Assembly: GCF_008806955.1 (NCBI RefSeq)
Contig: NZ_CP031727.1
Location: 744,001-808,000 of the forward strand
Origin: Cellvibrio sp. KY-YJ-3
Lineage (GTDB): Bacteria; Pseudomonadota; Gammaproteobacteria; Pseudomonadales; Cellvibrionaceae
Length of the DNA stretch: 64,000 nucleotides
Reading direction: 5' to 3'
Shown here: piece by piece, positions 54,865 through 61,216 of the stretch
Layout of the letters: every line of letters begins with the position of its first letter
Position numbering within the stretch: the first letter of the stretch is position 1
The notes under the pieces: generated by a model
The model's input: only the letters and a program-made list of their open reading frames with translations
Told to the model about the DNA's origin: nothing
The model's database searches: none
Translations under genes and position numbers: made by a program

Positions 54865-55953
54865 CTATTCGCTGGGTAGAGATTCGGGCGCGGTAACAGG
54901 TTCCTTACTCGGTAATTCCGTAGCAGGGGCTGCAACAACCTGAAAGCGCAGGATACCAATGACCTGATTGGCTTCAGTTACCACCCTGATATTCCAACGC
55001 CCGACGGAATCCTCGGGGAAATTTTCTTTGCGCGACCAGGAGCGATAGCCCGCCTCGCGCGCACCGCTGATATGCAGCGCCACTTTATCAATGACTTTGC
55101 CGTTATGAGTCCACACATGGTAAATGCGCTCATTTAACCCGCGCGGAGCGTGGATCGCCGTGTAGGCATAAATACCGTTACGCAGCTGCTCGGCCGACAC
55201 CTTTTTGTACACACGCACCGGTACGCGATCTTCAGTATTTATTTCATCGGTGATTGCCACCTCGGTAAGCCAAAGCGTCGCCGGTGGAATCCATGGGCGC
55301 ATCAATAATCCCAAGGCACCGGCAGCCGCCGCCAGCAAGATCACCACAAAAAAGCGCTTCCACCACACTAATTGCAGTGAGCGCGCCACATTGGGCAGGG
55401 TGAGCGCTACCGCAATAAGTAGCGAATAGAGATACGCCTTGGGTGTCGGCAGTTGGAAAATAATCGGTAAGGCAGTGAGCGATACCGCAAAAATCGTAAC
55501 GCCATGATAAATAAAATACAGCCAACGGCGCGGCGCCAACCAGCGATAGTAAATAGGGTCAACAATCGAGACAAACGCGGCGACGATTAAAAATGCAGTA
55601 AATACCATCTGCCCGCTATTCCAAGCAGTGGTGATAAAAAAGAAGGGGACAACAAAGAACAGGCTTTCCTGATGCACCATCTGCGTGGCAAAACTGACCA
55701 ACGCGGGCGGCAACTTAAAGCCAAACCAGTGAAAGATACCGCGCGTTAACAACACCTCTGATGCCAGCCATACCCAACTCACCAGCATCAGGATGGCAAT
55801 GACTTTCACCAACTCCTGATTGCGCTCCACCATCACAAAACTGAGCACACCTGAGACAAAACCAAACAGCGCTATCGCAAACGGATAGCGCTGCGCAAAC
55901 GCAAATAGCCACTCAACTAGCGCTGTAATTCTCGAACGCACCGACAACATCAT
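54865..55953 (-). CDS. DUF5924/DUF2914 membrane protein
   Basis: This 362-residue protein has about seven TM helices in residues 15-230 (YPFAIALFGFVSGVLSFVMV, VIAILMLVSWVWLASEVLL, LYFIYHGVTIFAVSLTALPIIF, FFVVILLAAAAGALGLL). An extracytoplasmic DUF2914 domain follows (VPVRVYKKVSAEQLRNGIYAYTAIHAP, ERIYHVWTHNGKVIDKVALHI, GRWNIRVVTEANQVIGILRFQV). Function unknown. It may be co-transcribed with the 39-residue membrane protein gene 90 bases upstream. Confidence 0.82.
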   Translation of the reverse strand: MMLSVRSRITALVEWLFAFAQRYPFAIALFGFVSGVLSFVMVERNQELVKVIAILMLVSWVWLASEVLLTRGIFHWFGFKLPPALVSFATQMVHQESLFFVVPFFFITTAWNSGQMVFTAFLIVAAFVSIVDPIYYRWLAPRRWLYFIYHGVTIFAVSLTALPIIFQLPTPKAYLYSLLIAVALTLPNVARSLQLVWWKRFFVVILLAAAAGALGLLMRPWIPPATLWLTEVAITDEINTEDRVPVRVYKKVSAEQLRNGIYAYTAIHAPRGLNERIYHVWTHNGKVIDKVALHISGAREAGYRSWSRKENFPEDSVGRWNIRVVTEANQVIGILRFQVVAAPATELPSKEPVTAPESLPSE

Positions 55954-56043
55954 TCACTATCACTCGTTGTTATCGACAAAATAGCCAATAAGTCACTGCA
56001 GTGTATAGGTTAAGCGCTGCCAGGCTGTGAACTATCGCAAAAG

Positions 56044-56163
56044 TTAGTGCTCGCGCCCCGCATCAAAATGTTTATCCACCGCCGCAAGCGCCAAACCGCC
56101 TACCAACAAGAGTACCAACACAGCCACTAAGGATGCAGTTGCAACAATACCTGAAATTAACAT
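56044..56163 (-). CDS. 39-residue single-helix membrane protein, paralogue A
   Basis: Read from the reverse strand: a short frame starting MLISGIVATASLVAVLVLLL and ending DKHFDAGREH. It has one TM helix of about 22 residues and a charged C-terminal tail. GGAG precedes ATG 56163 at good spacing. It resembles the neighbouring 39-residue frame (same length, IV near residue 7, GxAL about residue 24, V.K, and the tail REH). A perfect FNR/Anr box is about 90 bases upstream. No family recognised; size and control suggest an accessory subunit for a respiratory complex, which is inference. Confidence 0.7.
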   Translation of the reverse strand: MLISGIVATASLVAVLVLLLVGGLALAAVDKHFDAGREH

Positions 56164-56252
56164 GGTGATTTCTCCATCGGTTATTGCACTGGTCTGTTAA
56201 TGGAAAGACAGTGCCTTCAGGTATAGAGTGCGCGCGTCAGGACCGGGTGTTG

Positions 56253-56266
56253 TTGATCTCGATCAA
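56253..56266. promoter_or_regulatory. Perfect FNR/Anr box
   Basis: TTGAT-CTCG-ATCAA matches the FNR/Anr consensus TTGAT-N4-ATCAA at every defined position. It lies about 90 bases upstream of the first 39-residue gene; a TATACC -10-like element follows at 56220-56225 on the minus strand, which would centre the box near -46, slightly off the usual -41.5. Confidence 0.65.
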
Positions 56267-56370
56267 TTGTGCGTGGCCGCACTTGCACCCGTGCAATATT
56301 ATTTGATCCAGCACAAATTCCACTTGTGCCAGTATTGCGCAGAGCATTTGGCGGAATTTAATTTGCGCAT

Positions 56371-56402
56371 AAAAAAACCGGGCTTAAATGGCCCGGTTTT
56401 TT
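56371..56402 (-). terminator. Terminator after the second 39-residue gene
   Basis: CCGGGC/GCCCGG with a 7-base loop, flanked by A7 and T6, lies 32 bases past the stop. It ends the transcript that comes from the retropepsin-like/transglutaminase/ATP-grasp genes. Confidence 0.88.
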
Positions 56403-56434
56403 ATCTATCACTTGTGTTCAATCGCACATGCATA

Positions 56435-56554
56435 TTAATGCTCGCGCTTTGGCTCCAAGCGTTTTTCAACGAATGAGAGAGCAAAACCGATGAGGATGAT
56501 AAGTGCAAACGTACCCATTAACAGGCCAGGCCCAACAATAGCGGATGTCGCCAT
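56435..56554 (-). CDS. 39-residue single-helix membrane protein, paralogue B
   Basis: Read from the reverse strand: MATSAIVGPGLLMGTFALII at the start and RLEPKREH at the end, with one TM helix. TGGAG precedes ATG 56554. It is the same length as paralogue A and shares IV, GxAL, V-K and the REH tail. It lies 60 bases after the RimK-like gene and before a strong terminator, so it is probably the last gene of that operon. Function unknown. Confidence 0.7.
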   Translation of the reverse strand: MATSAIVGPGLLMGTFALIILIGFALSFVEKRLEPKREH

Positions 56555-56614
56555 GATTACTACTCCAGTCAGGTTTAGGGCGATAGTCGCCGCTGATTAA
56601 AAAATTACGCCAGA

Positions 56615-57649
56615 TTACAAACCATCTGCCGTAAACGTCTTCATTACATAATCCACCCGCTGTTCGGCGGTGCGGTGCATGCGTTCTTTGAGCGATTCAA
56701 CATGGCGCAGGCGCGGCAGTAAGCCGCGGCCATTGGCTACTTGAATTGCAAGACCCGGGCGAGCGTTGAGTTCCAGTAATTGCGCGCCGCGCACTTTGTC
56801 CAATACCAGATCGGTACCGATATAGCCGAGGCCGGTCATTTCGTAGCACTTGGAGGCAAGCAGTAGCCAGTTGCGCCAATCAGCGATCTGGATCTCGTTG
56901 AGTGCGCGCTTGGTATCCGGGTGATGGGTTACCGGTTTGGAGTGCTGCACGGCTTTGAGTGCGCGGCCAGTGGCTATATCCAAACCCACACCCACCGCAC
57001 CTTGGTGCAGGTTGGCTTTGCCGTCGGACTTGTGGGTCGCGAGGCGCAGCATGGCCATTACCGGGTAGCCTCTGAAGATGATGATGCGGATGTCCGGCAC
57101 ACCTTCATAGGAGTAATCCTTGAAGTAGTCATCGAACTGGATCAGGTCTTCAACGATCACCACATCCGGCTTGCCGCCCAATGAATAGAGGCCAGCAAGG
57201 GCATTGGTCATATGGCGGCGAATATCTTCGATGGTGATTTCCACACCCGACGATTTGATGAACTTGTCGCCACGGCGGCCGATGATGACCAAAATCCCCT
57301 TGCCGCCCGAACCCTTGGCGGGTTTCACCGCAAAAGCTTCCAACGCCATCAGTTTGTTTTCAATGGTGGCGATTTCATGCTGCGCATTGACCACAAAAAA
57401 CAGCTGGGGAGTGGCGACTTCGTACTCTTCCGCGAGCAGTTTGGTTTTGAGTTTGTTATCCACCAAGGGAAACAGACTGCGCGGGTTGTAGGTAGCAATA
57501 AAGTCGTGGTTGCGGCAATTCATGCCGAGTATGCCCATGCGCTTTAAACGCCAGGGACTAACCCAGGAGTTCCACCAGCGCTTGATACCGTTAGGTGCTG
57601 CGGGTGCCAGTGGTGTAGTGCTGCTTGGTGCAGTGGGAGCCTGACTCAT
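56615..57649 (-). CDS. RimK-related alpha-L-glutamate ligase-like ATP-grasp protein
   Basis: This 344-residue ATP-grasp protein has the lid/nucleotide region FAVKPAKGSGGKGILVI, the DIRIIIFRGYPVMAMLRLAT stretch and the metal-binding LLELNARPGLAIQVAN. A Pro/Ala-rich N-terminal tail (1-20) precedes the core. It belongs to the RimK-related ligase group found beside inactive transglutaminase membrane proteins. It would form an amide bond using ATP; substrate unknown. Its ATG overlaps the transglutaminase stop by 4 bases. Confidence 0.88.
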   Translation of the reverse strand: MSQAPTAPSSTTPLAPAAPNGIKRWWNSWVSPWRLKRMGILGMNCRNHDFIATYNPRSLFPLVDNKLKTKLLAEEYEVATPQLFFVVNAQHEIATIENKLMALEAFAVKPAKGSGGKGILVIIGRRGDKFIKSSGVEITIEDIRRHMTNALAGLYSLGGKPDVVIVEDLIQFDDYFKDYSYEGVPDIRIIIFRGYPVMAMLRLATHKSDGKANLHQGAVGVGLDIATGRALKAVQHSKPVTHHPDTKRALNEIQIADWRNWLLLASKCYEMTGLGYIGTDLVLDKVRGAQLLELNARPGLAIQVANGRGLLPRLRHVESLKERMHRTAEQRVDYVMKTFTADGL

Positions 57650-59229
57650 GCATCGGCTCCTTTGGCTGGGTCAGCGGCTTTGGTTGGCTCGTTTAATTTG
57701 CCCACCTCGGCGTTATCCACCATGGCGCGGAAACGACGCAATTCGGAAAGTTTGTAGCCGGTGTATTGACCCATCAACATAATCAGCGCGAGTGCCACCA
57801 AATTCAGTTCGGGGAAGTTGAAGGTCAGATGCCCCACCAGCGACAGCTGCATCAGTGCATAGGCCAAGACTGCTACCAGCAAGCTGCCACCGCCCTGCAC
57901 CAATACTTCTTTGGGGCCCTCTTCTTCCCACAGGATCGACATACGCTCAATCGTCCAGGCGATGATGATCATTGGGAAGAAAGTGATGGTCATGCCGGTA
58001 TTCAGGCCCATTTGATAGCCGACCAAGCTGAGCACCGAGATGATAAAAATCACCAGCACTACCAGCGTCGCAATCCGCGAGATCAATAACAGGTTGAGCC
58101 GTGACAGGTAGGTGCGCAGCACCAGACCCATTGCCACCACCGTCACAAAACTGACCACCCCCAATACCAATGAAGTCTGCAAAAAGGCCATGGCGATCAG
58201 GATCGGCATAAAGGTGCCCGAGGTTTTAAGGCCGATAATGATGCGCATAAACACCACCACCAACGCGCCCATAGGCAAGAGCAGCAGCAGTTTAAACATG
58301 CTCTGCTCTTCAATCGGCAAGTGCTGGATGCTGAGCACACTGAAAGCGCTGTCCTTATTCTGTGCATTAACAAGATCCAGCGCCGGTACGGTCTGGTGGA
58401 TCATGGAGAAGCTGACCCGCGAACGGTTGCCGCCGGCCACATCCAGAATCGATTCACTGCCGGTGTGCCACAACAGCAGGTTGTGGGGCACGCCTTGCTC
58501 CCCGGTATAGGGATTGAACAGCACCCAATGTTTATCATCGTAAACCTGCACCAGACGGGTCAGGTTCTGGTGGCGGCGTGCGTCTTCCAGATACAAACCC
58601 AGCGCCGGGCGCGCGGGAATGCCCGCTTGATTGAGCAGCTTTTCCAGCAGCTGGGACTTTTCACTCTGGGCAGCCAGCAACAGGGCGGCATTTTGATCCA
58701 GGGTTTCGCTATTGAGCAGTTTGATCAGTTCCCGTGCCAGGCTGCGCGGGCTGCTGGATTTTGCCCAAGCGGTATCCAATACCTGCTGGGCTGCGGTCTC
58801 CTGCGATGAACCGTCCCAATCAACCAATCGGCTCAGCGGCTCCTCCAGCACTTCATCGGCCTGGGCATCTTCCGCTTCCATAAATTGGGTTTTGTAGTAA
58901 ATGGTCTGCGGGCCCACGGCTTCGCGCTTTGACCACTCCCCGCGACGCACACCATTTTCACTCACTACCGAATAGCCATAACCCGGTGCAGCCGCTTGCT
59001 CACTGAAGCTGCGATAGCCGGGTGGGCTGTCGGGCAGCCCCAAGCGCGCCGTCACCGGTTCGCCAGTGGCGTCAAAGTCGATACGCGCCTCAATCAACCA
59101 CACCGGTTTTTGCACACCCGGCACAAAGGGGATTTCCATTTGGCTATGGCGCATCCAGGCGGTTACCACACCGACCAGAACTAACAGGCCGATCACGGTG
59201 TAAAAGGGAGCACGGGAAGGTTTTTTCAT
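57646..59229 (-). CDS. Inactive-transglutaminase membrane protein with 7 TM helices
   Basis: This 527-residue protein has an N-terminal TM helix (about 8-26), a periplasmic region of about 300 residues with a transglutaminase-like fold (SRLVDWDGSSQETAAQQVLDTAW, LLEKLLNQAGIPARPALGLYLEDARR, VQVYDDKHWVLFNPYTGEQGVP) and a C-terminal seven-helix domain. The usual catalytic Cys is not apparent where the active-site helix should begin (ETLDQNAALLLAAQ). ATG 59229 with AAGGA is chosen over a GTG ten codons upstream. It is coupled to the RimK-like gene. Confidence 0.88.
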   Translation of the reverse strand: MKKPSRAPFYTVIGLLVLVGVVTAWMRHSQMEIPFVPGVQKPVWLIEARIDFDATGEPVTARLGLPDSPPGYRSFSEQAAAPGYGYSVVSENGVRRGEWSKREAVGPQTIYYKTQFMEAEDAQADEVLEEPLSRLVDWDGSSQETAAQQVLDTAWAKSSSPRSLARELIKLLNSETLDQNAALLLAAQSEKSQLLEKLLNQAGIPARPALGLYLEDARRHQNLTRLVQVYDDKHWVLFNPYTGEQGVPHNLLLWHTGSESILDVAGGNRSRVSFSMIHQTVPALDLVNAQNKDSAFSVLSIQHLPIEEQSMFKLLLLLPMGALVVVFMRIIIGLKTSGTFMPILIAMAFLQTSLVLGVVSFVTVVAMGLVLRTYLSRLNLLLISRIATLVVLVIFIISVLSLVGYQMGLNTGMTITFFPMIIIAWTIERMSILWEEEGPKEVLVQGGGSLLVAVLAYALMQLSLVGHLTFNFPELNLVALALIMLMGQYTGYKLSELRRFRAMVDNAEVGKLNEPTKAADPAKGADA

Positions 59230-59295
59230 TGGGGGATCCTTAACAGGCGGGTCTTGCACGGCCGGTGCGGTGCGCCGGCCTGGGATTAATCGGTA

Positions 59296-60090
59296 TTAGT
59301 TTTTCCCGGCGTCATCGCTGCGCTGGAGTGGTGCGAGGTTATTGCCACTCACATCTACCAGCATCACATCGCGCAGCAGGTTGCGGCCAATCAGGATGGG
59401 AAACTCAGAGTCGCTGCGATCTGCCAGCACAAATTCACCGCGCTGGCTGAGCTTGCCAATGGTGAAACGGATCTCTACCACCGGACGGCGGTCAGGGTTA
59501 GCACTGGTGGCGGTTTGCACGGTTTGGAAACGCAGACGTTTGCGTTCCAGTACATGGGGCTCTTTGGTGTCGGGGTTGTAGATAGTAAAACGCACCCACT
59601 CTTCGCTGTTGCGCTCAAACATCTGGATGTTGCGCGCATCTATCACCGAGTGCGGCACATTGGTACTGATACGCGCCTGCATCACCACGTTCAGACCGGC
59701 GATGAGCGCTTGCTCGCGCAGACCGACAATTTGTTTATCGCTCAACGGCGGCTGGCTGCTGAGGAACTTTTCGGGCGGTGGTGGTGGCGGGCAATCGGTT
59801 TTGGGCTGCGCCGCCATTTGGATCACTTGTGGACGCTCTGCCAGCATAGTCTGCTGTACGTTGAGTTGGGTTTGTACTTTCTGCAGCTGTTCCATTAGCG
59901 TCGCCTGTTGCGACACCATCAACTGGCCCTGCTGTTCCTGTTTGACAAGGCACTCGCGCGCGCTGGTTAATTCAGTTTGGGTTTGCACCAGTTTTTGCTG
60001 GGTGCAAGCACTTAGGGATACCACCGCCATCGCGGCCAAGGTCAAGGTGCGCGCCGAGCGACCTGCCATCAACAGAGTTTTTTTATTCAT
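59296..60090 (-). CDS. Retropepsin-like (Zn_protease/RimK-domain) lipoprotein with degenerate active site
   Basis: This 264-residue protein has a lipobox LSAC (Cys29), a coiled-coil stretch (about 35-85), a Pro-rich linker (PPPPPP, 101-106) and a C-terminal domain of the putative ATP-dependent zinc protease/retropepsin type. The signature FER near MFERNSEEWVRF, RPVVEIRFTIGKL and DRSDSEFPILIGRNLLRDVMLVDV are intact. The catalytic DTG is replaced by Ser142-Thr143-Asn144 (QARISTNVPHSV), so the protein is probably not a protease. It lies 66 bases before the transglutaminase-like gene on the same strand. Confidence 0.85.
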   Translation of the reverse strand: MNKKTLLMAGRSARTLTLAAMAVVSLSACTQQKLVQTQTELTSARECLVKQEQQGQLMVSQQATLMEQLQKVQTQLNVQQTMLAERPQVIQMAAQPKTDCPPPPPPEKFLSSQPPLSDKQIVGLREQALIAGLNVVMQARISTNVPHSVIDARNIQMFERNSEEWVRFTIYNPDTKEPHVLERKRLRFQTVQTATSANPDRRPVVEIRFTIGKLSQRGEFVLADRSDSEFPILIGRNLLRDVMLVDVSGNNLAPLQRSDDAGKN

Positions 60091-60185
60091 CACCACAACC
60101 GGAAGTTTTTAGAAAAGCGTTATTGAGATTACAAGTGCGCTAATTGTAGCCGCTGGTGTTTGCTAAAACACCCTCGCCACAGGAT

Positions 60186-61073
60186 TTATCCTTTAAATCT
60201 ATAGTGTTTGGGGTACTCGGGCGGCAGGCGACGAAAGCGTTTGTATTCCCATTGATACTGGGCCGGAGCGCGCTGCACACAGGCCGCCACGCTGGCATTC
60301 AAACCAGCCACCGAGGTGAGCTGATCCTCGCTGTAAATCGCCGGGTCAGCTTCCATCACCACCATTTTGAACCCCCCGGCAACCCGCTCGGCATAACATG
60401 AACACACCGCGCAGCCGGTACGCTGGATTAACCCGTGCACCAGCGTCATGGTCAGCGCAGGCTGCCCCATGAAAGGTGCCACTTCACCGCCGGCATCAGC
60501 AGCGGGCACTTGATCGGGCAAAATACCCACAATAGTGCCGCCCTGCAGCGCCTTGAATAACATCATTACACCTTTGCGATTGGTGGGCGCCATGGAGATG
60601 TTTAACTTGCTGCGCCCCGCCAGAACCAGCGCATCCATTTTGGGATTTTCCACCGGTTGATACATGGCCGTAAGCCGTGCCACGCTCGCCAAATAGGGTG
60701 CCACCACTTCCCAGTTGCCATGGTGCGGAGCGAGTACTAATACGCCCTTCCCCTCCGCCAATTTACGGCGCAGCAAATCGTCGCCCTCTTTGGTGACAAT
60801 TTTGCTATCCAGCCACTCCCAGGAGTTGCGCCAGATAGCGCCAGCTTCCATCGCTGTTTTGGCAGTTTCCTGCAAACTTTGTTTGGCCAGTAAACGCTGC
60901 TCGGCCGGCGATAATTGGGGGAAACACAAACGGATATTTTCAGTAGTGATTTTGGCAGCGCGACCATTCACCAGCCACCAGCAGCGCCCGAGTGTGGCGC
61001 CGATAACACGCAAAAATCCCAGCGGCAGCAGCGCAAATAATTTAACTAACAGTGGAGCTATGTTGTCTTTCAT
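60186..61073 (-). CDS. LpxL/HtrB-type lipid A acyltransferase
   Basis: This 295-residue lysophospholipid-acyltransferase-fold protein has one N-terminal hydrophobic segment (LLVKLFALLPLGFLRVIGATLG), the HX4E catalytic motif in APHHGNWEVVAPYL, and ILPDQVPAADAGGEVAPFMGQPALT. It would add a secondary acyl chain to lipid A at the inner membrane. The sequence suits the LpxL/LpxM family but I cannot say which position it acylates. It is transcribed toward the retropepsin-like operon but not in the same direction of control, as about 90 bases separate them. Confidence 0.9.
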   Translation of the reverse strand: MKDNIAPLLVKLFALLPLGFLRVIGATLGRCWWLVNGRAAKITTENIRLCFPQLSPAEQRLLAKQSLQETAKTAMEAGAIWRNSWEWLDSKIVTKEGDDLLRRKLAEGKGVLVLAPHHGNWEVVAPYLASVARLTAMYQPVENPKMDALVLAGRSKLNISMAPTNRKGVMMLFKALQGGTIVGILPDQVPAADAGGEVAPFMGQPALTMTLVHGLIQRTGCAVCSCYAERVAGGFKMVVMEADPAIYSEDQLTSVAGLNASVAACVQRAPAQYQWEYKRFRRLPPEYPKHYRFKG

Positions 61074-61159
61074 GGTGCAACTACCCGATCAACACAAAGT
61101 GCGCGCAGCTTACCGGAAAAACACCGCAGGTACATTATTCCGCCAGAAACGAGGCGCAT

Positions 61160-61187
61160 AAAAAAACCGGCGCTGTCAGGCGCCGGT
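61160..61187 (-). terminator. Terminator after the GH81 gene
   Basis: The 8-bp stem ACCGGCGC/GCGCCGGT with a 6-base loop, preceded on the plus strand by A6 (a U run on the minus-strand transcript), lies 29 bases past the stop. Confidence 0.9.
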
Positions 61188-61216
61188 CAAGCGGTTGGAG
61201 GAGAAAACTGAAGGGC

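Noticed and set aside
56228-56476. 82-residue plus-strand frame across the small-protein region
   Set aside because: It runs through a strong terminator hairpin and the FNR box; the minus-strand 39-residue frames have better ribosome sites.
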